Shown here in pieces: positions 12,620 through 25,395 of a DNA stretch of 64,000 bases. A program made the position numbers and the translations under genes. Within the stretch, counting starts at the first letter, position 1; the number at the start of each line of letters is the position of its first letter. The DNA comes from Hirsutella rhossiliensis (taxonomy: Eukaryota; Ascomycota; Sordariomycetes; Hypocreales; Ophiocordycipitaceae): NCBI RefSeq assembly GCF_020360975.1, contig NW_025408678.1:1674001-1738000 (forward strand). Direction: 5' to 3'. The notes below the pieces were generated by a model. The model saw only the letters and a list, made by a program, of their open reading frames with translations. It made no database searches and was not told the DNA's origin.

Positions 12620-15600
12620 TTTTATCCCTTTCCTTCCCCTATTATTCTTTTTCGCTAATATTCCTTCTTTTTCTAGTTCGTCGCATTATAAATTAATAGC
12701 AAAAGATTGATTCGGACGAACGGAAAGCAGAAGAAGCGTTAGAGGAAGCGATAGCTCGCCTAGCTCGGATTAGGAAACAGAAGCGTTTCCTAAAGGACCG
12801 AGGTAGTAAGTTGTTTTAGCGGGGTATATAAGCTATTAATAAAGAAGATAGTATAACGCGTTCTTCTCGAGACGAATCGGTTCGTTTATTAAATAAGGAA
12901 ACTATTGCTATTAGCGAGGTTTAATCGTTTAGTGCCTTAGACGTATTAGACTAGGATGCTATTCTTAGTGACCCTATATTTCCGAGTAAGGGTTCGCCTA
13001 GTAGAACTATCGGAGTAGAGAACCGCAGTAGGTTAAGTGCTTAAGTAGTTCCTAGGTATTTTCCTTTAGTCCGTATCCCTTCTACTTAATAAGGTATTCT
13101 TATTGCTAACCTTGTTTTCTTATGTCTAGTATTTGTTCTACTTCGTATTCTTAATCGTCGTCGACTTCGATTTTTTCCTATGGTTTAGCGTTTCGTAGTG
13201 CTAGTTCTAATAGTAAGATATGAAATATCGGGTATATCCTTATTATCGTTAGTAGCGAAAGTTCGTAGTTGACTTTTAAAATAGTTTTCTTAACCTTAAA
13301 CGGTCTAAGTTTCTTAAAATCTAATTTATTGCTTAGTCGTTTTATTTTGATGTTTCGTCGTACGAGGTAGACTATATCTCCCTCTCGAAAGATTAGTCCC
13401 TATAATCTTTTCCGATTATAGTAAGTAGACATTCGTTCTCTAACGAATTAAAGTTCTTATTGCATTTCTTTATATAATTTTCGTAGCTAATCTACTTATA
13501 GTATCGCTCGTTCCGCTTATAGTCCTTATCGAGTGACCTTAAATGCTTCTAGGTTGTATCCGTAATTGGCGTATGCTAGTAAGAGCTTAGTTGTTTCCGT
13601 GACTAAGCTATTATAAGCTAGTTGCGCTATTAGTAGCTATTTAACCTAATCGTTTTATTCGTAGCTAATATAGCATCGTAAATATTGTTTAAGCGTTTAG
13701 TTAAGTCGTTCTGTTTGTCTATCTATTTATAGGTGATAAGCTATGCTAAGCTTATGTTTCGTCCCTAATTATGCTATAAGAGCTTGCTAAAACTTAGCTA
13801 TAAACGTGCTTCCTCTATTAGAGACAATCTCGTTCGGTAGTCCGTGATTACTAACAATAGTTCGTAGGAACATATATACTAGCTCTTCTATATTGCTTGC
13901 TTCTTTATACGGTAAGAAGTACCCGTACTTCGTTAGTCTATTAGTAATAACGAATATACTATCGTACTTAACGTTAGTTATAGGTTCTTTTAATAGTGGT
14001 AGCTTTATAATATAGTCGAAAGCTATCGAATCCTATAGTTTTTCTAGTACTAGTAGCGGTTGTAATTCTCCGTATAGTTTATGTCGTTTAGCTTTACTTC
14101 GTGCGCAAAGTTTATATTCTTTAATAACTTATCGTACTGCTTCTTTAAGCTATAGGAAGTTATATTATCGTCTAATCCGTTCTATTATTCTTCGGATTCC
14201 CTGGTGTCTATATATTAGATGTTCGTGTATATCTTATATGACTTTATCTCGTAATTCTAGTGGTATTTAGATTTTGTTTTTGTATATTAGAACTTCTGAA
14301 TGTCCTATATCGCATCCTTTTAGTGCTTCGTGTTCTTTTGTCTATTTTAGGATCTTCTAGTATATTGAGTCGTCGGGTTATACTTTGAATATTGTGTTTA
14401 GCTATTGTTGCTAGTAGTTCCCGTTTTCGTTGATTTCTAGGAGCTGTCCTTTCGCTATAGGTGCCCCTATGTCGTAGTTACTTCGTCGACTAAGGGCATT
14501 AGCTCGACCGTTTTCTATTCCTTTTCTATAGATTATTTCGTATTCGAATTCTAATAAGTATTCGGCCTATCGGATCTATCGTCCGTTTAACTATTGCGTC
14601 GTTGCAAAATATGAGATATTCTTATAGTCTATATAGACCTTAACTTTATATTTGCTTCCGAGAAGGTAGTGTCGAAATTCCTTAAAAGCTTGAATGATTG
14701 CGAGGAATTCTTTGTCGTAGATAGGGTAATTAAGTTCTACGCTATATAGCTTCTTCGAGTAGAACGCAATTAGTCGTAGTCTTTCTTTATCGTCTTTTTA
14801 TCTGATTTATGCTCCTAGAGCAAAGTCTAATATATCGGTTTCGAGTTCGATTTGTCGTTCTAGATCGAAGGTAGTTAAGACTAGTTCTTGCGTAATCGTA
14901 GTCTTAATGCATTCGAAAGCTTCGTTGGCTTTATCGTCCTATATAAATTCTTTTTCCTTCTTCGTTAAGTCGTATAGTAGTGCTGTAATCTTTCCGAAAT
15001 CTTTAATAAATCGTCGGTAGTAATTTATAAATCCTAGGAAACTTTATACGTCCTTAACGTTCTTTAGCGTTGGCCATTCTTTAACTAAGTTAATCTTATC
15101 TTATTATATCCGTATCTCTCCTAGTAAGATCGTGTGTCCGAGGAAGTCTACTTCCTATATATAGAACTTACTTTTCTCTAGTTTAACTAGTAACTTCGCA
15201 TTCTAAAGTACGCGGAGTACCTTATAGACGTATTCCTTATATTCTTCTAGGGTGTCCGAGAAGATTAGGATATTATCTAGGTATACTACTATAAAGATGT
15301 CTAAGTGTTCGCGTAGGACATTATTGATCATCCGTTAGAAGGTAGCTAGTGCATTTATAAGTCTAAATAGCATTACTAGATATTCGAATAGTCCGAATTT
15401 CGTTCTAAAGGCTATTATCTATTCGTGTCCCTTTTTTATACGTATTAAGTTATAGGCGCCTTTAAGATTAAGGGCTATAAACTATTTTTTGCTATGCAAT
15501 CGATCTCGTAGTTCCGATATAAGCGGTAATAGTGTTCGGTCCTTTATTATAATATCGTTTAAGCGTCTATAGTCGATAACTAGTCGTAGCTTGCCGTTTT

Positions 15601-16195
15601 TCTTTAGAATAAACATAACTAGATAGCCTGCTTCGGATATTAATGTTTATATATATCCCTTTCGTAGATTCTCGTCGAGGTAGTCGCGTAGCGTTTATAG
15701 TTGCTTTTCGTTTAGGTTATAGATTTTATAGAACGTCGGCGTTATTCTATCCTTAAGATAAATTTCGTGGTCCTATTAGCTATATTCGGGTAACCCTATC
15801 TCGAGTTCTTCCTTAAAGAGTTTATCGTATTTCCGGTATTCCTAGGGGATGTTCTTTATTCTGTCTTATAGGCTTTATTCTTTCTTTTAAGAGCTAGTTT
15901 CTCTTAACTCGAGCTCTTTATTGATTTATTTAAGGTCTTTCCTTAGAGTAGCAATAACTCTTCGGATCTTCGTATTATGTCCTTTATTCTGTTTATATCG
16001 GATGCTAGGTTATATAGCCGTGTTAGTTAGTACGTAGGTCTTATTAGTCGATTTTATTATGTCCGCCGGTTCGGTTGCTGTTTTCGTTCGTATCGCTAAA
16101 GCCCGTAATGATTTACTTAAACGGTCATCCCTTTTGTCCTATTTAGTAGCTAAATTATCGCAAAATTTTACTTTCTTCTAAATCTGCTAGTCCTA
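12620..16195 (-). pseudogene. gypsy pol relic: reverse transcriptase, RNase H, integrase
   Basis: On the minus strand, about 15,360-15,110 translates through stops as a Ty3/gypsy reverse transcriptase, with FIVVYLDNILIFSD at the catalytic YLDD box (second Asp changed to Asn, a RIP-type change) and then VDFLGHTI. RNase H and integrase segments follow toward 12.6 kb. Stops fall mainly at former Gln and Trp codons. The 5' part of pol is separated from gag by the nested Helitron. The element is inactive. Confidence 0.85.
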
Positions 16196-16254
16196 GAAAC
16201 TTATTCAGCCCGAAGGGCGTTCTACTCAGTCAGAAAGATTCGAGCATAAAACCT

Positions 16255-16312
16255 CCTCTGATTGGCTAATTGGCCTGGCTTGTGCTCAACTCGTGCGCGG
16301 ATTGGTCGGCCG
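16255..16312 (+). promoter_or_regulatory. CCAAT/ATTGG-rich Helitron promoter region
   Basis: Three ATTGG boxes (inverted CCAAT) fall within 50 bases, about 320-370 bases upstream of the Helitron reading frame: two in GATTGGCTAATTGG and one in GGATTGGTCGG. CCAAT boxes bind the HAP complex in fungi; that they drive this gene is inference. Confidence 0.4.
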
Positions 16313-16633
16313 ATAACGTCACCAAATGAAGGCCCGCAAAAATTACCCCTGAGCGTTGACTAGGTAACTGGCCAGCTTGGCAGGCTCTCCAAGAGCTTCC
16401 AGTTCTTCCTTTCTTCCATCCATGCCATCAATTTACTGGGTCGCTAGGCACTCTTTACACTAACCTACATAGCGGCTGCTTCTCTTTCTGCCCAATCTAT
16501 CAAACTAATCATGTTACTAACGGTTTATAGGTTCACCTATTACCTCGGCAGCCGGCCCACCTCCCAAGATTCTCCGGTTATTCTGTCTCTTCTAGCAGTC
16601 TGAAGGGTAAGAGGTGGATACATATACGGCCAG

Positions 16634-19600
16634 ATGGAGGACGACATACCCCAGGCAGTTCGGAATTGCCATACCTGCAAGCAAGACCTGCCCGAAGTCG
16701 AATTTCGAAGCGTCAAGGACCCTACGAAGTTTACAAGAGACTGTGCTAGCTGTAGGGCACGCCGAAAGGAACGGGTAACCGAATCTCGAGCCGCCGTTGC
16801 CGCAATGCGGAATTTCGCCTTGAGGCTATCGCCACGCAGAGCCACGAAACGGACCGATTCTCTAGCTAACCTGACGCCTCCAAGGCGGGCTGCGCCAACG
16901 CCTGCGTGTGTGCAAGTCTTACGACCCCCTGCCACATCTACGTTATGCCGTGCCCTGGCGCCCGCACTCCAGGGACTGCCTAGACCTCTGCCGGGGCCAT
17001 CTACCTCAAGCGCGGTAGAGGACCTTCCCCACCCTCCTACCCTTGGCCTGCCAACAGTAGTTCTGGGCACGCCGATTCCAGAAACGCCAATTCCTCAAGG
17101 CACTCTCCCATCGGCTTCTGTTGTGCAAGGCACGCCTATACCGAAGGAATCGCCTCGTACCCTCCTTCATTACTGCCACAGAGTCGTCGCCGCGGCCGCT
17201 ATACACGTCGAGTCAACATTAACCCCGGCCACGGCCACAGCCTGAAGAGCGACAGTTCGATCAGATAGTTGATCCGCCTTTACAGGGGACCTTGACTTGC
17301 CTGCCCTTTGTGAGGGGATCGAGCCCTTGTGCGCGAGTTCTATACTGCCCTGAATGACGACAAGATGCATAGTTGCATTCGCTGCCAGGAGCGTTGGTTG
17401 GATATGAAGCGAAATAGCGAAAATCTGCAGCCGCTGCATTAGTCGAGACAGGAAGAAAGGCCCCAACGAGCCTACTTCTTTAGCGCTGCGAACAACCTTG
17501 ACTTTGGGAAGTCCCGAGCGATCTACCCGATCTAACGATGGTCGAGGAGATGCTCATTGCTAGAGTTCACGTACATGTGAAGGTCCTGCAGGTACGTGGC
17601 GCTCAATATAAATATCGCGGTCATGTTGTCCACTTCCTTCGCAATGTTGGCAGGCTATTTGAAGAGCTCCCGGTCCTACCTGAAGAGCTAGATGTCGTCC
17701 TCCTGCGGCCTCCTAATATGGAGGGCAGCCCTCGCTTCCGGCAACAGTTTGCTCGCGATTTGCGGGTACGCCGCTCATGCCTGTTGGCGTGGCTGCACTA
17801 CCTACAGCGCCACCACCGGGGCTATCGCGATATCGTCGTGAGTCAGAATCGCTTGCACCGGCTTCCTCTTGATGGCAACATAGTTGATTCCATTGCCAGC
17901 CAAGTGGCTGACATACCTGACGGCGAGGTCCCCAAAGGCCCCGTCGAGGAGGCTGTGGAAGAGGATCCTAGCGATGCCGATGCATCAGCGATCCCGAATT
18001 TGCAGGTTACCGATACCGAATTGAACGCTCTGCAGTCCCGATTTCTTGATGGTACCCTAACCTGAGCGTATGACTGATGTGGAGCATATACCGTGTAACG
18101 CGCAGGCTCACCACCAGATGCCGCTGCCTTCAGTTCGCAGGACCCCCATCGACGAATTCAACCGTTCCCAGCCGCTGCTAACGCTTGCATTCCCTACCCT
18201 CTACCCTGACGGCAAGGCCGACTTCGTGGAGCCTCGTTTACGGAGCATCACGTTCCAGGACTACCTTGCCCATGCGATGAGATGGCATGACGGACGTTTC
18301 GCCCGCCATAAGACGTGGCCTTTCGTCGCCCTCAACACGCTGTTACGTGCGCAGGTCCGAAAGCGAAGTGACTACCTCGTCAAGCAACGCGACAGCCGCC
18401 GTCAGCCCCTTACACGCGCCGACCTAGAGGAAGCAATGGCTGAGCCTGACGAGCCGGAGGCTCAGGTCCTGATCCAGTCGATCACGCGCCAAGCCGCAGT
18501 AATTAGGGCACCCGGCCGTATTGGTATAAACAAAGGAAGGAGTTGGAAGCATATGCCTATAATCTAGGCAAGCCCGGCCTTTTCGCTACTGCAAGTGCAG
18601 CCGATTACCACTGGGAATCCCTATACCGCCATATGCCTCGATTTGACGAGTGGCAAACAGCTCCTGAGGCGGCGCGGATGGCTCTATCCCGCAACTACTG
18701 CGAGACAACGCCCACATCGCTGCGTACCACTTTCATAAGCGTTATGCGCTGTTTAGGGCTATTGTCTTGAAGCAGAAGTTCAACCTAACGGACTCTTGGG
18801 GCCGCTACGAGTGGCAGGGCAGGGGTTCCAGTCACCACCACGGCCTATATTGGCTAAGTGGCCACCCAGACTTAGATCCTGACAACGATCAGTCCGGGAG
18901 CAATTCGCTCGCATCTGGGGATACCACGTATCTGCAGTGAACCCAGAGCCACAGCGAATACAGGCTCCTGGGGAAGGAACCCCTGATCGGTAATCTACTG
19001 GAACATCCCTTACCGTTCAGTTCCTATCGATGGTAGTCAACCGCGTGCAACGCCACCGCTGCAACAACTACTGCATGCAGCTCAATAAGCATACCAAGCA
19101 GGTGGAGTGCCGCTTTGGATTTCCTCACGGCCAGCGCCTACTAGCCTCCCTTGACAAGGTTCCTCACTCTAAACACTGGAGCTTTAGGGGCGAGCGGAAC
19201 GATGGCCAGATTAACCACTACAACCGCTTGCTTACCGTTGCGTGGCTAGCCAATACAGATGTTTCGCCTTGCACGAGTCTACAGCAGGTAATCGATTACG
19301 CGGCCAAATACTGCTCCAAGTCGGAAAAGAAGAGCGAGTCTTTTGCCCAGATTGGGAAGGCCCTGATGCCCCGGGTCAAGGACCACAACCCCTTGATTTC
19401 CTTCACGTCAAAGCTCCTCAATCAGCTGGTTGCGGGCGGGATTACTCGAAGCAGGAGGTCAGCCACTTGCTCCTCGGCCTGCCGTTACAGGAAGGGTCAC
19501 GAACTTGCCTGTACGTCGACTGTCGTAATCCTGACAGGCATTCCCGCTCCCTCCGTATTGACGGCGATGAGGTGGACGAGGCCCCCAACGTTTACGAAAA

Positions 19601-21705
19601 GTACACTCAACGCCCGGAAGCCCTAGCGGACCTAAGCTACGTCTCCTTCCTGAAATGCTGGAATTTCCGCCCTAGGGACCCTTCAAGTGGAAGCAATGGC
19701 AGCCAGGCAACATTAACGGCAGGCCTCGAGTGCTGGTTTACTTTCCTCGCTATCAGGCTGATCCAGAAGGTCAACAGTGGTCAGATTACTGTCGTGTAAA
19801 GCTAACATTAAACCACCCACATCGGCGGGGTGATGATCTCCTCACAGTTGACGGCCAGCTTTTTGGTTCTCACGCTGAGGCCTTCTCCTATTGTTGGCAG
19901 CATCACAGTCATGGTGATGACCATTACGGTCGGCCAAAAGAGGCTCGATTACAGCCTCAAGATGATCAATACGAGGCTCTGCCTGTGGAGGAAGAATTTG
20001 ATGACGAAGACTGGATTCGCCTCGCCGCCCTTTTACCTGACAACTCCCTTACCCAGGAAGATCTTGACCTACTTGGCCGCCGCGATATCGACATCAATTA
20101 CGACTGGACACAGCATGTGGGTACTTATCCGGAACTCCGAGACGGCTACTGGAAAGACCTTATCGCTAGCCACCCCATGGCCAACGATGTGGAGGTCCTT
20201 GGCCTCACTGGCGTAATACGCTGAATACGCAACAACGGCTCGTGTACGACACATTCATGGGCCACTTCCAGGCGCAAAATCCTGCTCAAATCCTTCTCCA
20301 CGTTGATGGTGGTGGTGGCACAGGCAAGTCGTTCCTTATCAAGGTGCTTTCTTCCCATCTTCAGGCAGCCGCCCTGCCGAATCCTAGCCCTATATGCCGC
20401 GTGGCGCCAACAGGCGTTGCGAGTAACCAGATACAGGGCAGCACCATTCATTCGTTGCTGCGCCTCCCAGTAGGCGGTACTTTCACCGACCTTCCCCCGG
20501 CCGACGCAGCCGCCCTTCAGTCCCGCCTACGGCACATCAAATACCTCGTTATCGATGAAAAGAGCATGCTAGGGCTTGAGCAGCTCGCGCGGATCGATTC
20601 CCGTTTGCGACAAGCCTTTCCACAGCGTAACCTCGAGTTCTTTGGTGGTGTGAGCGTTGTGCTTGTGGGCGATTTCTTCCAGTTACCACCAGTCCGACAA
20701 AGCCCCTGTATTCGACTAGCACCGGCCTGTCTTCGTTGGAAAGGAGAGGGCAGGTGGCCTACCGCCTATTTGACCGCACCGTCTTCCTGACCACGGCACA
20801 GCGCCAGGCTGGTGATGATCAGGCCCAGTTCCGTCAGGCGTTGCAGGAACTGCGTGATGTAAAGTTATCTATACCATCCTGGAACCTCCTTAGCAATCGG
20901 GTACAGGCCAGGCTACCGCGGGCAGCTTGACGGCTTCAGGACCGCTTTGCGAGTGTATTCTACAAAGGCACGGGTCAACCAATACAACCACGAGCATATG
21001 GTGCATCTCAACGCCCCGGCAATACAAGTGGAGCAAAGAATCACGGCAACGGCGCTGGGCAGGCACCAAGCAACAATGCTGGCAATCTATCTAACAAGTT
21101 CCCTGTTGCTAAGGGCACCAGGGTGATGCTCACGACTAATCTGTGGCAATCAGCTGGCCTAGTTAACGGTGCTCAGGGTACTGTATACGATATCGCCTGG
21201 AGCGCAGGCGCCGATCCATGGAAGACCCCCAGCCGTTATTATGGTGGACTTTGATAGCTACGACGGACCGCCGTATCTAACAACTAACGAGGGCAGGAAA
21301 ATCTCACCCCATCCTGCCAGTCAGGCGGGACTTCCTTGTGGGCAACGAGACCTGCGCTCGCACGCAGTTTCCTAATCGTGGCGTTTGCTATTACTGTTCA
21401 CAAATGCCAGAGCCTAACAAAGGATAAAATAGTTACTGATCTCGCTACACGCGACTTCCAGGCCGGTATTAGCTATGTTGCCGTCTCACGGGTTACCTCG
21501 CTCCAAGGCTTACTCCTTGAGGCGCCGTTCGATCGTCAGAGCCTCTATAACCACACGCCGACGGAAGGTTATACGCCTGCGTTTCCTACGTACTGCATTC
21601 ACGGCTAACTATGAGACAGGGATGAAGATGCGCCTCGCTGACCAACAACGGCGTCAGGGTCAACAGCTGAGCGATCCACTGTATCCACCACTCTACCGTG
21701 ACTAA
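16634..21705 (+). pseudogene. Helitron Rep/PIF1 helicase gene, frameshifted
   Basis: The frame starts at ATG 16,634 with a Cys-pair finger (CHTCKQDL...CASC) typical of these proteins. It continues, with frame changes, through a second Cys-pair region (CIRCQERW near 17,380), a DUF6570-like part (17,538-18,062), the Helitron-like N domain (18,070-20,200) with an intact HUH core (GSSHHHGLYW, His codons 18,833-18,841), and a PIF1 helicase. The helicase has Walker A GGGGTGKSF (20,308-20,334), Walker B VIDEKSM (near 20,551) and the C-terminal block ITVHKCQSLTKDKIV...YVAVSRV (21,380-21,495). It ends LSDPLYPPLYRD. Frame breaks lie near 17.25, 17.45, 18.55, 18.75-19.03, 19.44, 20.7, 20.95, 21.2 and 21.35 kb. 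These are indels or single stops, not RIP. Inactive as it stands, although the catalytic motifs survive. Confidence 0.88.
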
Positions 21706-21893
21706 ACGTCGTCTTCCTACAAGCTACAGGGAAGGGGGGGGGGTACGATATAGGGTTATAGTTAGACTGGGCCTGCCAGAAGTAGTTCGAACGGCTGGTT
21801 AGCCGCTGAAGGCGGAAGGGGGGTTCTAGTGGGTACCCCTTAAGAAAGTCGAGTGCAGGTATACGATATTCACCCTTCGGGCTGGATATTCAG

Positions 21894-21925
21894 CCGTTAA
21901 GCCCCTTGCATTGGCAACTTAACGG
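21894..21925 (+). repeat. Helitron 3' terminal hairpin
   Basis: CCGTTAAG at 21,894-21,901 pairs perfectly with CTTAACGG at 21,918-21,925, with a 16-base loop. A short palindrome just inside the 3' end is a diagnostic feature of Helitrons and is thought to signal the end of strand transfer. Confidence 0.8.
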
Positions 21926-21935
21926 GTGTTCGAAG

Positions 21936-23935
21936 TATTTTATCTTCGTTCTAACGTAGCTAGCTAGTTTTCTAGTTAATTAGTAGGTTGCTCTCCTATA
22001 GCTATAGAAGCCCTAATATAAGGTCGTGTTCTCTAATATCTATAATATCGAAGTTAACTCGTTCGTCGTAGCCCTAGATATTAATATCGAGGTGATTAAT
22101 CTCTATATTAATAATTCCGTTGTTATAGTTAAAGGCCTCTCCTTCGATATTCGTGAGTTTATATAGATCTATCTTATATCTCTATATAAGTCGGTAACGA
22201 TTAACGACTCTAGGTAAAACGTAATTGCCTATCGCGCCGTAGTCTAAAAGTATGCGTGCGTAATGTCCCGCGATTTAGATATCTAATACCATTTGGTTGC
22301 CATAGCTTGCCGTTGCTATGCATAGGGTCCTTAGATCTTATCGTGTCGTGCTAGTCTATAGCCCTTTTATAGATAGCGTACCTTGTTTTTTGCCTAGTCC
22401 TTATTCGTTTTATTTAGGTATTCTTCTTCGATTTATTGTCGATATCGTTTCTTTATATTTTTATCGCGTAGTATCGTGTCGGGGCTTAAGAGACTAAGTT
22501 CTTATAGCTAATCGAAGATTTCTTATTTCTTAACGCTATATCGTTTGCATTGCGCTGCTTCGCAGTTAATTGCGTACTATGCTTCGCAATTCTATTCGTT
22601 TTCGTACTAAAGGTCGAGTTTTCGTTTAGCGTCTTTCTATTTTTCGCGTAGTATTTCCGTATCGATTTTTCCTTAGTCGAATACGGCTTATAGCCTTCGT
22701 ACGTATTGCCAATAATCTTTTAGTGCACCGTTATATCGTTTATACTATACTCGTGCTTTTTTGTGTTTATAAACTCTATAGTTCGGGTATGCGTATTCGT
22801 TATAATCTTCTTCGTCGTATTTAATTCGTTGCGTAAGTCTTTAGAAGATTAATGGTTCGGATGCCTTAGAGCGAGTAGCGTTATGCTATTCCTCTATTTT
22901 AGCGTGTTTATGGATTTTGCATATCTCCGAAAGATATCTCGTTAATAAACCGTAATTATCGCGGTATTTAAGTAGCGTGCCGTAATCGGGTTCTAATAAT
23001 ATAACTTGGTCGTTCGGGTAGCGTTGATCGATTTTCCAGTAGTCTAGTTCTATGCTTAAGTAGGGTTTCGAAAGTACTTATCCCTCGAACCTAACCGGGA
23101 AGGCGTCGTGTCGTGCCTTTATCTAGAAGTATGTTATGCAATCTAGGTAGACGCATAATATCTATAAAATATGCTTATAGTGCTTATAAGTAAGTAGTGT
23201 TTATAGATCGTCTTTAAATTCTCCTTATGGTTGCTATTCTCGTTATAGAGCTATAAAGGTGTCGACTACGGCGATAGCTATAGCGTAGTCTCCTCCGCGT
23301 AGTGCCGGTTAATATCGAATTAGTGCAGCTTATTAGTTTTCCGTGAGAATTTAAGGTGTTTGTTAGGTTCTAATTTTAAGCATTTCTTCGAATTCTTCGA
23401 AGTATAGAGCGTGTTCTCTAATCGTGGCATTTTCCCTTAGTAGCGAGGGTAGTAGTATAAGTTCGTTCTCGTCTTCCGTTTCTCCGGGTATTTCTTGTTC
23501 TTTAGAGCTTATATTATCGACACTTCGTTGTTCTTCCTTAGGTTATTGTCCGAGTTTCGTGAGCATAAGGGCTACGTCCGTATCTTCTTTGTTATATTGT
23601 TTATAGACTGCCCGTCGTTATTGTCGATTTTTGTTTCGCATGTCTTCCTAGAATCGTTTGCCGTTCTTCCTAATCTAGTCTTAGGAGACTCCTTTAGGGT
23701 AGGGGTATTCCGGTTCTACGAATTTAACTTATTTCTATGTTTTAGGATCCCTTCGTTGTATTATTGCAAGGGTTTTCTTTAGTAGCTTTAGGAACTATCC
23801 GGTACCGTTCTTATCGCTTAAGTATACCGTACATTCGTCGTCGTAGCATATAGTCTAACTAAGGAGTTTATGCTTTAGTTCCTGTCTATTAGTAGCGTTT
23901 AGGTGTTTCTTACCTTTTAGGGCTGGTGCCTAGTA
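21936..23935 (-). pseudogene. gypsy element interior between gag and the Helitron insertion, RIP-decayed
   Basis: RIP-altered sequence that joins the gag part to the Helitron border. By position it should hold the gag end, the protease and the start of pol. I could not pick out a protease motif by eye. Short open frames here (for example 23,424-23,782, plus strand) run against the element's direction and are not genes. Confidence 0.55.
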
Positions 23936-23939
23936 GGTT

Positions 23940-24808
23940 TTCTTCTCCTTGCGAGGTTGTCTGTATTCTTTAGAGTAATATCTAAGTTTCCCGCAGTTAA
24001 AACACTTTCCTTTGCTTTTCTATGTTATATCTAGATCTATCCTGCCTAGGTTAGTTATATAAGCGTAGGCAATAGGAGTTTCGCGCTTCTTTTTATAGTT
24101 AGCGCGTCGGTTAAAGTTATTCCTATAAGAAGGGTTCTAGTTTCCTCTTCCTTATTTCTTTTCTTAGCGTCGCGCGTACTATCTATCGTCGATTCGTACT
24201 GCTATAGCAATATAGTCCGAGAGGTTGTTAAGTCGATTTTCCTTATAGAGCTCGTCCTTAACTTCTTCTTTAAGCCCGTCGTAGAATCGTAACATAAGAG
24301 GTTCGTCGTCCTAATTAAGCTTTAAGGTGACTTAACGGAACTTCGCAGTATAATCCGATGCTAAGATCCTTTGTCGGAGTTCTCGAAGTTTCTATTCGGC
24401 TTCTCGTTCCTCGTCGGTTATTCCGAATACCTTCGTAATAGCTTCTTCGAATCCTTAGAAACTAGCAAAGACTTCGTCTATCTCGTTATCTCGTCGCGCT
24501 AGTTAGTTGTCGAGAAAATCCCTTATAATAGGTCTAAACTAGGCGAGTGCCGTTCTAGATAAACAATTTCCTACGTAGAGTACCTTTTCGACTAGGTCCG
24601 AGAGTTTAGTAGGGTAAAACCGGTGGTAGGCCTTAAGTTAGGTGAGAAAGTCTCGAAGCGTGCTATAAGTACCGTCGAATGGTCCTAGCTGTTTTGGTTT
24701 AACTGCTTCTCCGAGGTCCCTAACTTATCCGTTGCCTCCTCTGTTCTTAAGTAACTATACCTTATATCGAAGGGTAATAATCTCGCGCATTATATCCTAA
24801 GGCGACAT
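23940..24808 (-). pseudogene. gypsy gag relic with damaged CCHC zinc knuckle
   Basis: From an ATG at 24,808 the minus strand reads through stops as a gag capsid. LKAYHRFYPTKLSDLVEKVL lies near 24.64-24.58 kb, and a stretch ending in FGITDEERE lies near 24.43 kb. A zinc knuckle lies at about 24,010-23,971, read as CFNCGKLRYYSKEY. There the expected His and last Cys have become Tyr, both RIP-type changes. The start lies about 100 bases inside the 5' LTR, as expected. Confidence 0.8.
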
Positions 24809-24911
24809 GGTAGCTCTAGAGTTAGTTAATCTAGTTTGCTATGTAGGTATATTAATAGTTGCGATATTGCTTAGAGTAACGCGGTATTGCACTAAATAAG
24901 AGCTTTTAACG

Positions 24912-25395
24912 TATAACGACCGGTGTTATTCCTAAGGGATAAACCTATCGAGGGGTTTATGTTAGCAGATATAATAGGGCGTGGTCTAAGCAATAATATA
25001 TATATTACGTTAGTAATAAGTCGGAGGTCGTAGACCGTAGACTATAACTAGGTAATTAAGTGATCGGAATTAGAGATAAGATCGTGATAGAGATCGTAAT
25101 GATTATAATATTAAAAGCTATCGAGCTATCTATCTAAAGGAGTGTTCCGTTCCTTCCTTATATATCTCGAGAGCTTCCCTAGATCGCCGAGAGCGCTAGG
25201 TGATCCCGTCGTCTAGGAGCGCTAGAGCGCTAGAGCGATCCTGCGATCCCAGCCGTGGAGCGTTGGAGCGCTAGAGTGACCCGTCGCTCCAAACTTAATT
25301 AGCCCGTCGGTCCGTCTAATGTTCCTTGCTCCCCACGTCACGTGTCCTCGTGACATATGCTGGTCCCCGCGGTTCGCTGGACCGTGGTCGTAATA
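24912..25395 (-). repeat. 5' LTR of the gypsy element
   Basis: 484 bases, paired with the LTR at 11,775-12,258. Differences between the two are mostly RIP-type transitions, and this copy keeps slightly more C and G near 25,250-25,390. Followed by the target duplication AGACG at 25,396-25,400. Confidence 0.92.

Larger units (their letters stand above)
16200..21935 (+). mobile_element. Young Helitron nested in the gypsy element, not RIP-mutated
   Basis: Base composition changes abruptly at both borders: CA and TG are normal inside, RIP-depleted outside. An 11-bp inverted repeat lies near the two ends (AGCCCGAAGGG at 16,207-16,217 and its complement at 21,873-21,883). A perfect 8-bp stem hairpin lies near the right end (21,894-21,925). 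A single long Rep/helicase gene fills it on the plus strand. Subterminal inverted repeats plus a 3' hairpin recall the Helitron2/Helentron type, but the exact borders and target site are uncertain. Confidence 0.85.
11775..25395 (-). mobile_element. Full-length Ty3/gypsy LTR retrotransposon, RIP-damaged, with nested Helitron
   Basis: Two 484-bp LTRs (11,775-12,258 and 24,912-25,395) bound it, and AGACG flanks both sides (11,770-11,774 and 25,396-25,400), a perfect 5-bp target-site duplication. The LTR ends form a 10-bp inverted pair (TGTAACGACC and GGTCGTAATA, the latter RIP-altered). A polypurine tract sits inside the left LTR on the minus strand, so the right LTR is the 5' LTR and the genes read right to left: gag near 24.8-23.9 kb, then pol, with RT near 15.3 kb and integrase further left. 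A Helitron of about 5.7 kb interrupts it between 16.2 and 21.93 kb, making the span 13.6 kb. All coding parts are broken by RIP stops. Confidence 0.93.

Noticed and set aside
16540..17070. 176-codon minus-strand frame opposite the Helitron N-terminus
   Set aside because: Antisense shadow of a GC-rich coding stretch with a clear Cys-finger on the plus strand.
17170..17466. 98-codon minus-strand frame
   Set aside because: Antisense to the frameshifted Helitron gene, where the plus strand carries the family's CxxC motif.
23424..23782. Two overlapping plus-strand frames in the gypsy interior
   Set aside because: Against the element's reading direction, Ser/Phe-rich, typical of RIP antisense openness.
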